The position numbers were made by a program, and so were the translations under genes. Source: Coenobita brevimanus (Eukaryota > Arthropoda > Malacostraca > Decapoda > Coenobitidae). Taken from it: 64,000 nucleotides of DNA. Positions 49,839-62,210 of this stretch are shown here, one piece after another. The stretch covers positions 42,849,853 through 42,913,852 of the forward strand of contig CM064669.1 in assembly GCA_032717465.1 (NCBI GenBank), given 5' to 3'. Each line of letters begins with the position of its first letter. The first letter of the stretch is position 1. A model generated the notes under the pieces. The model was not told the origin of the DNA. It searched no databases and was given only the letters and a program-made list of their open reading frames with translations.

Positions 49839-51050
49839 AAAATATCTTCGTTTGTTCTTCGTTCCTTCGCTTTCCTCTGATACTGTTGTGATATCCGCTT
49901 CGTTTATTTAATCCTCTTTCCATTTTATTTTTTTTGTTCTTTTATTGTTTCTTGCCTCTTTTTCTTTCTTTTATCCACCTTTTTCTTCTCATGCTGACTA
50001 CGTCTTCTCCACTGATTCTTTTCTTTCGTATTTTTGTTCCCTTCCTTCAGTCGTCTATTATTCTATTTTTCTTTCTTTAATTCCTTGTCGTGTATATTTC
50101 GTTCTTTCTTTTACCTTTTTGTTCTCTTTCTCTTCTTTCTTTTCTGTCCTCTCTTGTTTCCTTCCTTCTTTCCTCTAGCTTTTCCTTCATTGTTAATTTT
50201 TTATTTTTCTGTTTTCTCCTTCCTTCTATCCCCGTTCTCGAACTCAAACCGTCTTTTCTTCTATTCCTCCTCATCCTTTTCATAATTCTCTATGTCCTCT
50301 CCCGTCCTCCTCTTCGTTTGTTCTCATCTTCACCTGTCGCCTGTTTCCCTCCCTCATTTGCACATCTGATCCTGCTCATCCGTCGTATTATAACTTTTGT
50401 TCTATTATATCTACCCTCTGCTCCCTTCCCTCATTTTCTCTTCTCCCTGTCCTCTTCTTCCTAACTACCTTTCTTCCTTCTCGTCACACGCCTTCTTCTC
50501 CTATCTTGCTATATGATATCCCTCTTCCGCTTCCTATTCTTTCATTTGTTTTTCTCATCCTGCCAACTTCTTCCTTCCCTCTTCCCATCCTCACCAATCC
50601 TTACTTCCGTTCCTCTCATCTGATGCTCTCATACAACTTCTTATTGTTCCCTTTGCCCATTACTCTTTGCCCTCTTTTCTTCCGTCTGTTACCCTCTTCT
50701 TTTTCCCTATATTCCCGTCTGCTTATATGTTCATTTTTTCCTTCACATCCATCGTCCTTTTCTCTCTATGCTCTTTTTCCCTTTTTCTCTTTCTCCATCT
50801 TCATTATGTCCTCTCTCTCTCATTCATGTTTATCATTCACTTCCTCATTTTCATCGTTCTCTTTGTCTTCTCTCCTTCTTGCCTTCTCACCACGTTTTCC
50901 TCTTTCGTCTGTCCTCCATTGACGTCCTCTTGTCTGCCCTCGGTGATCTTATTCGTTTATATTATTTCCTTTGTCTTTCTCCTTGACTTCTTCCTTCCCC
51001 TTTGTTTTCTCTCTTCCTTCTCGTCTCTTATTTTCCTTTTCATTACAAGG
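49835..51050. repeat. Long pyrimidine-rich tract
   Basis: More than a kilobase of C+T-dominated sequence without a clear repeat unit. Phe/Ser/Leu frames are compositional and not membrane proteins. Confidence 0.8.
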
Positions 51051-51168
51051 TATGCCGGAGGGTTGGCCATTGTGATTGTGTCACTTTCTTGTTTTGTAGC
51101 TACAGTATGTATGTATCTCTGTTAGCAATACATCTCTGCAACGCCGGACCCGATTTTGATCAAAACTG

Positions 51169-51329
<161 letters not shown>

Positions 51330-51639
51330 TTCAGACTCTGCAGGTTTATTTTTATGGCAGCACATAATTTGCCCTCGGCCAGATCTGCATGAGGTACTAC
51401 GAGATTATATTTAGATTAATAAATACAAAGTCGTGCCAGAACTGCATTTTAAATTGTGAGAATTATTTTTACGCCACCACCAAAGCACCTCCACCAGGTC
51501 TGCATTTAGGGGCTCTGAGTTCATGTTTATGGCCACAGTAGCAGTAGCGGGGCCAAATGAACACAATGGGTGCGGGAAAGTGGGCAAACTTTTGTAACCA
51601 GATTAATTTGTGGGAGTTGCTGGAGTGTGGTGATGGCGG

Positions 51640-52480
51640 GGCGTGACGTATGTATTAACAGCTTCACAAACACTGCGTATTTTTTCCTTCATTCTTGCTA
51701 CTTCTATACGATTTTTGATCGTTAGCAGTGAAGGAGTTAATTAATACAGCTCTATCTATCCTGCATTTCGTAAAATCCTCCCTGAACTAACCAATATAGT
51801 CTGGTGGTGTTCAGAATAAAGCAACAAAGATGTCATGTGATGGAAGGAGTTAGCCTCTCCAATGCCAGGCGGTTTTATCCTTCTTGTTATCATCAGGCAT
51901 TTTACTCCACTAAGGAAACATATAGTACTGAAGGGGTTATTTAAGGCAAATCTCACCCATCCATTAAAAAATCGCCCCTACATTAAAGAAACTGGTCTAG
52001 TGATATTTTGAATAAAGTAATATCACAGTAATGGAAGACTTAACATCTTCACTGCCACCACGCTTATCAACTGTCTACTCATTACTCCCTGAAGATTTTA
52101 TTCGGCTGTAGTAGAGCCCCGAGTAGTGGAAGGGGTAATGAAGGCTCCTCCAGTTCCACATGTCCAACCTAAGCTGAATAAAATCGCCAAGAGACAGCAA
52201 TAATAACGTACAAATATGTCATTATTGTGAAGGGGTTACCATCTTCACTACCACAAGTTCTTTTGTTCAGTTCGGGAGACACTTTTGGAACTGGCGGGAT
52301 AAAATATAACCTTGACGTACTCCTTCATTCCTGTGGTGCTGTCCTAAACATCAGTACTTGCCTTTATTTTATTTACTTCTCAGTCCCTTGACACTTCACT
52401 GCATGGTGTCACATTTTTGTTGGTACTTGCCACTAACAGATTAATTACTTCACATTACCAAAGACATCTCACATTTAAGT
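51640..52480. repeat. Cluster of palindromic-end repeat modules
   Basis: Recurring TTCTTGCTACTTCTATACGA, AGTGAAGGAGTTAATTAAT, GTCTGGTGGTGTTCAGAATAAAG, CTGAAGGGGTTATTTAAGGC, CCTAAGCTGAATAAAATCGC and GTGAAGGGGTTACCATCTTC blocks in head-to-tail and inverted order. Confidence 0.6.
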
Positions 52481-52567
52481 TGTTATTAACGCCTATTTAG
52501 TGTCCCCTGGGTTCGTATAATGTATCCACAGGTAAATACGATTGCTTGGAGCTGGCAAAAATAACTT

Positions 52568-52568
<1 letters not shown>

Positions 52569-52634
<66 letters not shown>
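52569..52634. repeat. (GA)n microsatellite
   Basis: About 33 units. Confidence 0.97.
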
Positions 52635-52641
<7 letters not shown>

Positions 52642-52691
52642 CACTATTTCATCTCCGTCTAATGAATATATACCATACATACATATATACA

Positions 52692-52693
<2 letters not shown>

Positions 52694-52750
<57 letters not shown>
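52694..52750. repeat. (GT)n microsatellite
   Basis: About 28 units. Confidence 0.97.
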
Positions 52751-52754
<4 letters not shown>

Positions 52755-52859
52755 GTATTATATCTCTACACAACCATTGAATCTAATTTTCAGCACCAAC
52801 TTATTTTCCTTTTTAATACTCATATATTAACCCCTACAGTCCCACAGGGTAGTCCTTAA

Positions 52860-53215
52860 TTTATTTTTGCTACCCTCAGAGAACTTTACCCAGCTTAGTA
52901 TAGATTTTTGCAACTGGTGGGTTTATATACTGTACAACCTTCAGTAATTCCTTAAGTACCAGTTTTAGATACAACCTTCAGTAATTCCTAAAGTACCAGT
53001 TTTAGATACAACCTTCAGTAATTCCTAAAGTACCAGTTTTAGATACAACCTTCAGTAATTCCTTAAGTACCAGTTTTAGATACAACCTTCAGTAATTCCT
53101 TAAGTACCAGTTTTAAATACAACCTTCAGTAATTCCTTAAGTACCAGTTTTAGATACAACCTTCAGTAATTCCTTAAGTATATACTAGTTTTACACGCAA
53201 CCTTCAGTAATTCAG
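52860..53215. repeat. 37-bp minisatellite inside a palindromic-end repeat copy
   Basis: The left end TTTTGCTACCCTCAGAGAAC, CTTTACCCAGCTTAG leads into ACAACCTTCAGTAATTCCTT AAGTACCAGTTTTAGAT units at exact 37-base steps: 52934, 52971, 53008, 53045, 53082, 53119, 53156. The unit is the interior block of the dispersed repeat. Confidence 0.93.
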
Positions 53216-53759
53216 TTATAGATATACTGTATATAAGTGTGAAGCAGACCAGTGGAACACCAAACGAATTTTTTGTGCCTCATTGTAATAATGAGCCAGC
53301 TTACTATACCTTCATTTACCATCCACCTCAAGTAACTCGAGGTCAACTAAACAGGCAAGGTAGGAATTTACACGTGCGACAGGTTTGCGGCTGTGCTGGA
53401 ACATTCAGTACATTACCGCAATTAAAGACTGTACATTGTTCGCTGTGTGTTATCAGGAAGGGGTGTACAGTACAAACAAGCCTTGGTTTACCGTCCCGTT
53501 TACTTCCCATTCATAGATCATACTCTGGCTGGCTTAAGGAGGCATCATAACACCGCGTCCTAAGATATTCATTTTGTCTAATACCTCTTAATACCATCTA
53601 GTAATAAATGTTACAAATGTAAACTATGTTGACATTAAAACGATGTAGTTAAGACAACAATAAAGGCGTAATAAGCAACTCGTCACTGAAGAAATCTTCT
53701 TAAGTGTCCTGTGTGCACGAGAACACGGCTCCTAATACGACTTCTGGCATTACCTCATA
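53216..53759. other. Unassigned stretch
   Basis: A 103-codon frame from a GTG at 53239 to 53550 has eight cysteines but no ATG start and no recognised domain. TATATAAG lies just upstream. I do not call it a gene. Confidence 0.3.
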
Positions 53760-53935
53760 TTTACTCTTTTTCTTTAACCTTATCATTTCAGGGTCAAGGT
53801 TGGGTATTTCATTCTCGCTGCCTCCACAGGATTTTATTCACTTGGGAAGCTGTAAGTTGTTGCCACTTAGAATCCGGTGACGACATTTTGTACTTCCTTC
53901 TTCGTACTTCCACACGGTTTTATTCAACTTAGGAA
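53760..53935. repeat. Palindromic-end repeat left ends, two in tandem
   Basis: TTCTCGCTGCCTCCACAGGA then TTTTATTCACTTGGGAAGCT, and again TTCGTACTTCCACACGGTTTTATTC then AACTTAGGAAAGG. Confidence 0.55.
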
Positions 53936-54600
53936 AGGTGGTGGTGAGGAGATGTAGTGTGGTGGTAGTGGTAAGGAAATGTGTGGTCGTGGTGGTGGGA
54001 AGGTGTAGTGCGGTGTTGATGGGGAGGGTATAGTGTTGTGGTTGTGATGGGGAGGGTGTAATGCGGTGGTGGTGGGGAGGGTGTTGTGTGGTGACCACAC
54101 AACACCCTCATTATCACCATCACCACACTACAGCCTCCCTACCACCACCAGCACACTATACCTTCCCACCACCAGCACACTACACCTTCCCCGCAAACAC
54201 ATTACACCCTCCCCACTACCACACTCTATCCTCCCCACAATCACCACACTACACCCTCCCCACCACCACTACACTCCACCCTCCCCACCACCACCACACT
54301 AAGTGTGGTGATGGTGGTAGGAAGTGTGTAGTATGGTGGTGGTGGTAGTTGTGGTGGTGGGAGGATGTAGGGGATGTAGTTTGGTGGTAGTGGGGGTTGG
54401 GAGAGTGTACTGTAATAGTGACAGGGGTCAGGAGGATGTAATGTGGTGTTGAGGAGGTTGTAGGGAGGTGGTGGTGGTAAGGGTGAACTGTGGTGAGGGT
54501 TAGTGTTGTGGTGGTCGGGAGTGGGGAGTGGGAAGTGTAGTGGTGTGAATAGGTAGTGTGGCAGAGTGTAAGGTAAAGTGTGGTGGTGTGATGTAGGCAA
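53936..54600. repeat. GTGGTGG-rich stretch with alternating orientation and hairpins
   Basis: G-rich from 53936 to 54092, C-rich from 54094 to 54300, G-rich again to 54600. A perfect 14-bp inverted pair sits at the first switch (GGGTGTTGTGTGGT at 54079-54092, its complement at 54094-54107). A second, imperfect pair (ACCACCACACT / AGTGTGGTGATGG) is centred near 54301. Confidence 0.85.
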
Positions 54601-54884
54601 CAGCTGTGCATTAGGCTTCATCGTTCTTTTAGTTTTATGGTGGTATGCACGGAATGCCACTTTATATATTTTGCCAATAACTAAATTCCAGACAATATTG
54701 GTATCCTGCTGCTCTAATATAACCTAAAATAGGCCCAATTATTTAACAAAACTAATAAATAAATAATTGAATAAACTAGACGGGGCTCTCAGTGGAGCAC
54801 ATCTCTCAAACAAGAGCAACGTAATTTCCAAACCACTCTTCATAATGGGTTAGGTTTCCTCATCACTGATTAGGGTTTCACAAA
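54601..54884. other. Unassigned AT-rich stretch
   Basis: No gene recognised. Confidence 0.4.
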
Positions 54885-55080
54885 AATGTTTTCCGGATCC
54901 AGAATCTGTAATATGATCCGGATCGGTCCAAAAGTTAATCGATTGTTCCCTGGGACATGAGTTACCTGCCCACCAAATTTGGTCCAAATCCCTCTTTTAC
55001 TTTTTGAGTAATCCTGCTAACAAACAAACGAAAAAAAAAGGGGGGGGGGATGAAAACATACTCCCCTTGTCGGAGAGAGT
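54885..55080 (+). repeat. Widespread invertebrate-type dispersed repeat
   Basis: Contains GATCCGGATCGGTCCAAAAG, TTGTTCCCTGGGACATGAG, CCAAATTTGGTCCAAATCCC, TTTTTGAGTAATCCTGCTAA and CAAACAAACGAAAAA, then GATGAAAACATACTCCCCTT. This order (hairpin-like GGATCC block, a T-GAGTxAT-CTGCTAACA block, CAAACAAACG, then AAAACAT-CTCC) is one I know from repeats scattered in many marine invertebrates. Confidence 0.6.
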
Positions 55081-55198
55081 AAACTTAATGATTACAGCAC
55101 CCCACCTATTCTTTCAACTGAACCCAACGATTTCCTTTAGCTGACTACTTGCTAACACACTGAGGACTGAAAACAACCTAGAGTCCTAGATGATGATG

Positions 55199-55200
<2 letters not shown>

Positions 55201-55242
<42 letters not shown>
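55201..55242. repeat. (CT)n microsatellite
   Basis: About 21 units. Confidence 0.96.
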
Positions 55243-55245
<3 letters not shown>

Positions 55246-55429
55246 CAAATTACTTTCTTCTCATTAAGGATGAAGTGTGCTAGGTACACAGTCACCCTTT
55301 CTTTGTCTCGCATTTTTTTACACTTGTTCTATCATTCTCCTTTATTTTCCCCAACCTTCATTCACGCTTCATCATTATTTTTGCGATTATCAACCCCTTC
55401 ATTAACGATCGCCATTTGAATTCATTTTT

Positions 55430-55611
55430 TACCCTCCACCAAAGTTAGGGGTGTCCGTCCGTAGAGCTGGGCGCCGGGGCGGCTGGCTGGGCAAAGAGAT
55501 TTCGTTTCTGGGCCAGAACTCAATGTATTCACTACAGAGCCATGAGATTTCACATAGTTATGTGTCTCACAGTGAACTGGTGCCTTTTGATTGACAGAAT
55601 GCTGTGTCTTA

Positions 55612-55645
<34 letters not shown>

Positions 55646-55800
55646 AAACATTAAAAAATTATTTTTCAACCTGCACAAGGAACCTGAGGGGTCAAGGTTA
55701 AATGTCCTCATGGTATTCTCTTTACGCCCACGTTTAAAAGAAAAGCTAGGGGCTGAGGGCCGTTATGCGCTTTGTTGGGTGTGCTGGGGAGGTGGGGGTT
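55430..55800. repeat. Probable second dispersed-repeat copy, with poly(T)
   Basis: CCCTCCACCAAAGTTAGGGG then TGTCCGTCCG looks like the reverse-oriented end of the same class of repeat as 54885-55080. A T run of about 29 is at 55614-55642. Confidence 0.4.
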
Positions 55801-56779
55801 ATGTGCTTGGTCAGATGGAGCGTCGCAACAGCATAGCATTGCCTATTTATTCTTCTTCCAGTTAATATTATGTATGTAACTCAGGGGAAACTTTTCGAAA
55901 TGAATGAGTCTGAAATTCCTTTCATTAACCCCTTCACTACCAGACGTCTGCTCTAACCTGAAATATATTGTCCGTAGAGAATATAAACGAAAATTAAATC
56001 ACTGTAGTTTTGTAAGGAGAGCGGCACTAATTATTTTTCCTCCCCTATTTACTTAGTTTCCTTTTTTTCTTCTCATTAATTGTTCGTTAACAATTTTGCC
56101 AACAAGTATCTCACATTTTCCATTCTATTTTTTTTTTTTTTTTATTGTAAAGTGCTGGTGGTAGATGATGGCGACCATCCTTTCACTTAATGTAATGCTG
56201 CCACTTCCTGCTTTTCTCAGTCTATCTTTGTGTTTGCCCTCCTCTCTTCCTACCTCACCCTTTCCTTCCACGCACTTTTTATTGCTTTTCTTTCCACTTC
56301 AGGTGGTTCTACACTCAGTGACAAGCCTAATGGTTTCTTGTTAACTGAAACCATTTACAAAGCTTGGTGGTAAACATATACCCAAATTACGAAGTGATAT
56401 GTGTCATACTATGATGTCCCTTTTAACAGGGTAGAGATGCAAATGCAGCGTCCACCCAAGAACCAAACCTCCACATTTTTTTCCTGTTTCAGTAGCAAGG
56501 CGTTGTCAACCGCAAGGGAATATCGGTTTACTTCGCGGGATGGCCCAGCAAAGGCGGTTGCTTGCCTGTGGTTGATGGGTCAGCTCAGTCTGAAAGAATG
56601 GGGTTGATCAACAACTGTAAAGTGCTGCAGTCGAATGGCAGATTATCCCTTTGGCCAGAATTTCCGACACACCCCAAGTTTACACAGTCCGTTGCTACCT
56701 TGTTTACTCTTACACAGAGGGGCCTCAGTCTGACACTCTCCCTAACACCTCACCTCACATCACCACGCTCGCTCCTCTC
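55801..56779. other. Unassigned stretch
   Basis: CATTAACCCCTTCACTACCA near 55924 is a palindromic-end family block. T run near 56127-56142. The open frame at 56401-56607 shows no domain. Confidence 0.4.
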
Positions 56780-57535
56780 CCTTTACCTCTTCCCTTTAGT
56801 ACTATGTACTTACTTCTTTCTATTCCTATTTCTATCATCCTGCTTCTTCTCCACCTCGTCTTTCTTCTCTGTTTAAATTTCCTTAGTCTTCCTCCACCCC
56901 TTCCTCATTTTTCTCCTCTTCGGCCTCTTGGCCAGTTTTTTCTCATCTTCATTTCCATACTAAATTATCTCCTCTCCTCCTCTCTCATTTTTTTTTTTTT
57001 TTTTTTTTTCATATTTGCATTGTAATCTCTTTGGTGTAATTGTTTTGCGTCTCCTTCCGCCTCTTCCTCTCCACAATCTTAACTAACCTAACATGACCTA
57101 GCTCCTCTTTCAGGAGTATTGTGCTTCCTTCCCTCTCTTCCAATTGCCAACCCTTTCCTTTCTTCCTCGAAGCTTGTTATTCTATTTCTCCCTCTTGTTC
57201 CTGGACACCATTTATCACTCCTTCCCCTCGCCCCGTTCTTCTCTTCCTCTTCCTCCCCTCTTCTCCCCATTCTCCTTTCATCTCTACTTTTTTTCATTTG
57301 GTTGTGTTCCTACTGTCTCTTCTGAACGCATACCCGTTTTACTCTCCCCCAGGCTGCTTGTCAATCCCGTTCTTCCTCTTGCAATTTTCTTTATGCAGGG
57401 GTTACTACGGATAAAGTTGTTTCTGATTTCTTTCTCATCTTTAAAAAATCACCGATAGCTCTCTTCAGCGCTCTTCAATTCACGTTTTTTTCCCTCCCAA
57501 TTTCTGCTGCATCATCATCATCTGGTCAAACTTTG
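56780..57535 (+). repeat. Pyrimidine-rich dispersed repeat, copy C (long form)
   Basis: Aligns in order with 18200-18910: TTGCATTGTAATCTCTTTGG, TTGTTTTGCGTCTCCTTCC, CTTAACTAACCTAACATGAC, TGTGCTTCCTTCCCTCTCTT, ACACCATTTATCACTCCTTC, GTTCCTACTGTCTCTTCTGA. Confidence 0.65.
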
Positions 57536-57559
57536 AATTCACATATCTTGATTCTTCGT

Positions 57560-59262
57560 TTTTTTTTTTTTTTTTTTTTTTTTAATGTGAGGAAGAAGGA
57601 ACCAAAGGCAATGAGCCAGCAACACTGTTCCTTTCAAGAGAAAAACAAAATACAAGAGAAAGCCAAATTCAAGATCCGACCATTTCGAGATGCCTGGACA
57701 CACTGCGTTTGAAAGACTGGAGCCCATAGGAAGCTGGAAATACAGACAGAGGGAGACAGTTCCTGAGTTGATCTGTTGCATAAATGAAGGAGTGGGAGTA
57801 ACGGTTAACTCTTGCATTAGAGAGTTGGACAGAAAAGGGATGAGAGTTTGCTGCTAGACGGGTGCTATGCGCCCGTCGTAGAGGAGGAGGAATGCATGCA
57901 GACAGTTCAGAGGAGCAGGGACCATTGAAGTAGCGACAGAAAAGAGATAAAGATGCAACAGTGCGGCGAAGAGACAGAGGTTGAAGGGAGTCAGTAAGAG
58001 GAGGAGAGTTAATGAGGCGAAAAGCCTTTGACTCCACCCTATAGAGAAGAGCTGTATGTGGGGAGCCCCCCTACATATGAGAGTTGTACTCCACACAGGG
58101 GCAGATAAAACCCCTGTATTGAGTCAACAATCGTGCAGAGGTAAAGAAGGAATGGAGTCGGCTTGGCACACCCAATCTCTTGGAAGCAGATTTTACAAGA
58201 GATGTAATATGATCTTTCCAAGATAAGTCCCGAGTAAATGAAACCCCAAGCATGTTCAAGGATGATGCAGGATTAAGCTGAATATTATTAAATGTTAGTG
58301 GGTATACCTGTGGAAGATTTTGTCATGTTGATAGGTGCAAAAACTGAGTCTTTGATGCATTAAAAACTACCAGATTATTTTTTACCCCAGTTAGAGATAC
58401 GAGCCAAGTCAGACATTAGGTGTGCCATAGCCTCATTCCTTGTTTGTTGAAGTAACTGCTGAGATGGACATTGCAGGAATCGAATGGAAAGGTGAAGGGT
58501 GGAGTCATCAGCGTATGAGTGGATAGGGTTAGATGTACAGCTTAGAAGGTCATTGATGAATAAAAGGAAGAGAGTTGGTGATAGGACAGAGCCCTGAGGA
58601 ACACCACTGTTAATAGATCTAGGAGAAGAACGATGGCCGTCTACAAAAGCGGCTATAGAACAACCAGAAAGGAAGTTAGAGATGAAGGCACAAATAGAAG
58701 AATAGAAACTGTAAGAGGGCAGTTTGGAAATTAAAGATTTATGCCAGACTCGATCGAAAGCCTTTGAGATGTCAAGTGCAATGGCAAAGCTTTTGCCAAA
58801 GTCCCAAAAGGAGGATGACCGGGAGTCTGGAAGGTAGGTGAGAAGATCGCCTGTGGAGCGTCCCTGACGGAACCCATACTGACGATCGAAAGAAGGTTGT
58901 GATAGGAAAGATGCTTTAAAATTTTTCTATTAAGAACAGACTCGAAAACTTTTGAGATACAGGATGTTAAAGCAATTGGACGATAGTTACAGGGTTGGGA
59001 ATGGTTACCCTTCTTTGGGACTGCCTGAATGAGAGCAAACTTCCACCAAGAAGGAAAGGTAGAAGTTGACGGACAAAGGCGAAAGAGTTTGCCTAGGCAG
59101 GGTGTAAGCACACAAGCACAGTTCTTGAGAACCACAGAAGGGACTCCATCAGGCCCATATGCCTTATTAGCCAGTGATGGCAGAAAATACATCAGCCGAA
59201 GAAATTTTAATGTCAGCCATGAGGAAGTCAGAGGGGGGAAGTGATGGAGGAACAGCACCGTT
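57560..59262 (-). mobile_element. Non-LTR retrotransposon (LINE), 5'-truncated copy 2
   Basis: Same family and orientation as 7934-10545. The 3' end is marked by a run of about 24 T on the plus strand (57560-57583), i.e. a genuine poly(A) tail. Homology to copy 1 stops sharply after AGGAACAGCACCG at about 59262, inside the coding region, so this copy is more truncated. No clear target-site duplication is seen. Confidence 0.85.
57669..59258 (-). pseudogene. LINE reverse transcriptase, truncated and frameshifted
   Basis: Keeps landmarks that copy 1 has lost: the CNYRPIALTSCISKVFESVL motif and a readable YADD catalytic box (58515 down to 58504, in the context HSYADDSTL). Its own lesions include an 8-base deletion just before NKAYGPDGVPSVVLKN (near 59170) and further shifts that split the C-terminal half into several frames. 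The C-terminal SLRRTVASLSLFCRYFNGPC region matches copy 1. It is not functional and has no start. Confidence 0.82.
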
Positions 59263-59723
59263 TTGTATAAATACCATCAGCTCACCGGTCGTAAGGTGAA
59301 AAGGGCAGGAGGGCGATTACACAGATATTCTGTGTAACCCTCTTAGCCTCTTCACTGTATGTAATGTTAAACGCAACTTATTAGGACAGCTTATGCAAAA
59401 ACAGCCTCTGGACCCTGGCACCAGGAGCAGTATTTAATGACTTTCTGAACTTGTGTACAAGATTATTTCTACTTTTACACTCACACGGATACCAAACATT
59501 TCACAGTCCAATCAAAGTCATTATTCAAGTGAGGAAATAAGGAAAACAATATTATATGTGAGGACAGTTAACTGTTTTTGAAGCCTTGTTCATCCAGTAA
59601 ATTGGTTTGGATGTTTTACATATAAACGACCCCACGACACACAACCCTTCATGTCCTGGCTGGGTTAACCCTGCCGCAGCTCCATCACACAAATTGTTAT
59701 GGCCAACGAGGTAGGGAGGCAGG
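59263..59723. other. Unassigned stretch
   Basis: No gene recognised. Confidence 0.4.
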
Positions 59724-59990
59724 GGTAGGGGTGGCCAGGTGGTATGAGAAACTCGGAAGCTCACTCGCAACCGAGAGGACTTGCGTTCGATTCCCGGGCC
59801 CATCACGAGACCCCTGGGCGAGGACACTTTACCCCTGGCAGTGACCTCAAGATTTTGTTTTCCATTACCTAAAACTGACAGGCATAAAGGTAACTGACAC
59901 AGGGACCTGGATGTTTAAAGCGACGAATGCAAGTTGTAGTCTGGGGAATGTTTGCCGGGTGCTTTACTAGCTAATAACTAAGACAGACGG
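59724..59990 (+). repeat. tRNA-derived SINE
   Basis: An A-box-like TGGCCAGGTGG, an anticodon-arm-like CTCGCAACCGAGAGG, and a good B-box GCGTTCGATTCCCGG, correctly spaced. The body that follows (CCCTGGGCGAGGACACTTTA, ACAGGGACCTGGATGTT) resembles decapod SINE bodies I know. It lacks a proper acceptor stem, so I do not call it a tRNA gene. Confidence 0.6.
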
Positions 59991-60595
59991 GGAGGTGGGA
60001 GGTGAAAGGTCAAGGCGCAGTCTGGGGCATCCCCGTTTAGTACTGGGGGCATTTTGCGGATAATTTAAACTTTTATACTGCCTCTCTGACCTTTGCACTG
60101 ACTAGTACCGTAAATTCCAACCAACGTTCACTTTGAGGTAAAATATTACGTATTTGGAAGTATTTTCTGATACTTTACTTTCATCCAGCATCGTCACTAG
60201 CATCGGTATCTCCTGCCACTTAAACTTTCACCAAGCAACACCGTAAGACCCGGCATCCTCTGGCATCGTGAGCATTACCTGGTACTTTTTATTTTACAAT
60301 AAATAAATAAATAGAAAGTTGCTGATTTTTTTTGCAACGGACATTTTCATCTAGTATTGTAACCAGCTTGACATTCTCTGTTACTTGGTGTGCATCGTAA
60401 CGTTTTCGGGTATTTTTTACACTTTAAAGCTTTCAGTAACATCATTATAATGATGAACATTTAATAATGCAGGGTGGTGGAATTGGATGAGAGCGAAGGA
60501 GGATAAGAGAGCGGGAAGAGGAACATGTTTCATAAACATTTTTTTTTTTTTTTTTTGCACGGCTAGTGACATTCCAGTCTGTGGGTTTTTTTTTT

Positions 60596-60597
<2 letters not shown>
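59991..60597. other. Unassigned stretch
   Basis: GCATCGT-type words recur (60187, 60250, 60382) in an imperfect series. T run at 60539-60556. No gene. Confidence 0.35.

Positions 60598-60629
<32 letters not shown>
60598..60629. repeat. (CA)n microsatellite
   Basis: About 16 units. An 18-bp GTGTGTTA(C/T)GTAA(C/A)CGAC block then repeats twice at 60660-60720. Confidence 0.95.
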
Positions 60630-60631
<2 letters not shown>

Positions 60632-60720
60632 ATACCCATACTGAACATCTTACTACCCTTGTGTGTTACGTAACCGACAGGGATCATTCAGTGTGTGTGT
60701 TATGTAAACGACTGGGATCA

Positions 60721-62079
60721 CTCAATTCCCGCCTTCACTAACTCAAAAGTTGCCATTGATCGCCAGCTAGTTCAATATGGAAGTCGGGCTACTCATGCAG
60801 AGACCACAGAAGTCGCATATCTTTAAAAGTCTCTCCCGTGATATTTATTGATATACCGTACGTAAGTTCTTCATGACATTATTCTTTAGTAGTTATACTA
60901 ATTTCTTAGATATGCTTTAATGCGGTAAATACAGGAAAACGTTACTATAGCCACCGTGAAACCACACCGGATGTGACAGCATTCATCACATATTTACAAG
61001 TCTCTAGCTGCACCTTTTGCTTGAAACCCATAAAATTTAGCTTTCTAAAAGAACAATGCTTCACCTCCAAAATGCTGAAGAATATCTACAAAGTTTTTCA
61101 TATGAAAAATGTACAATGTTTAAACCCGAAATCGTGCAGAGACGAGACCGCCGGCCGAAATCCGACGATGCCGAGGGATCCAAAATACCGTATAAAAAGT
61201 CAAAACAACACGCCAGTGGTGTACCTTGAAAAGGTTTTGCCTCTAGACTTCAGGAAATACTTCAGTCTAGGCACTGTACATTTTTCTGTGCAACGGTTTT
61301 CCATGATCTTTGTACAGTAGGTCCAGCAGGGCAGTAGACACACGTGTGTTTGTTATTGTTTATAATCCTAACGTACGATCTTCAGCCTTGTCGTGCTAAT
61401 ATTTCTTAATGGAGAATCGTTACATGTTTCTCATAACACTGTTTATTTGTTTTTATTGGCAAATACATGAAATGGATGTAAAATAAAGCGTATCGATATT
61501 TAAGGAGGGAAAGAATAATAACCGTCCCCAAACCGCGATGGTAGACTCAGCCCACCATTTCTTTATTTTCTTGTACTATAATACAGCCTGTCTTCCTTGT
61601 AGCAGTGACTTAAATAATGTTGTTATAATTTCTCCCTTCCTTTTAGTGACACAGAGGGCACATAAAATGAACGGAGTTTAGCAGACCGACTTTGATGTCG
61701 AAAATTAAATAATCAGGTAAAGAGTGGCAGTTTTTCCCTGGTTAGTGACATCGGGAATTATATCGTACCATTAAGCACTCTTCCCACACACCACTGTGCT
61801 CCTATAGCTCGTGCAAGATCCCTAGCAACTCTGGTCTTGTTCCCCAACCCCAGTCTCGTCTCACACCCCAACCTTACCTCTCCCATTCCTGTCTCATCTG
61901 TTACACCCCTAGCTTACCCCTCCGACTTCTGACTCCTCATCTCACACCATTCAAAACCACACCACCCCAACACACCTCACTTCACTCAACCATCGCCAAC
62001 CACATCTTACTCAACTCCGCTACCAACTCATTCCATCTTAACACCAATATACCACATTTTACTCCACCACACCATCACC
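60721..62079. other. Unassigned stretch
   Basis: A 115-codon open frame at 60973-61320 begins with GTG and shows no recognised domain. The right part (61780-62080) is C/A-rich. No gene can be supported. Confidence 0.4.
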
Positions 62080-62210
62080 CCACTATTGCTGTACCCCACC
62101 CCACCCCACTCAATGTTATTGCTGCATCGCACAACGACCACCACCACCTTCTCCATACCACACACCACTCCGCCCTCTCCACCACCACCTCCACTGCCAA
62201 TCCCAACATT
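62080..62210. repeat. CCAC-rich low-complexity stretch
   Basis: CACCCCACCCCA and CCACCACCAC-type words. Confidence 0.6.

Noticed and set aside
49945..51125. Several Phe/Leu/Ser-rich frames that look like transmembrane proteins
   Set aside because: They overlap in all frames of a C+T-rich tract, as expected from composition.
53239..53550. 103-codon frame with eight cysteines downstream of a TATATAAG
   Set aside because: Starts at GTG, contains no ATG start, and shows no domain or splice context.
59724..59800. Functional tRNA gene
   Set aside because: A and B boxes are good, but no proper acceptor stem or anticodon arm can be drawn; a SINE body follows.
60973..61320. 115-codon frame
   Set aside because: Begins with GTG, no recognisable domain; plausible by chance in this AT-balanced stretch.
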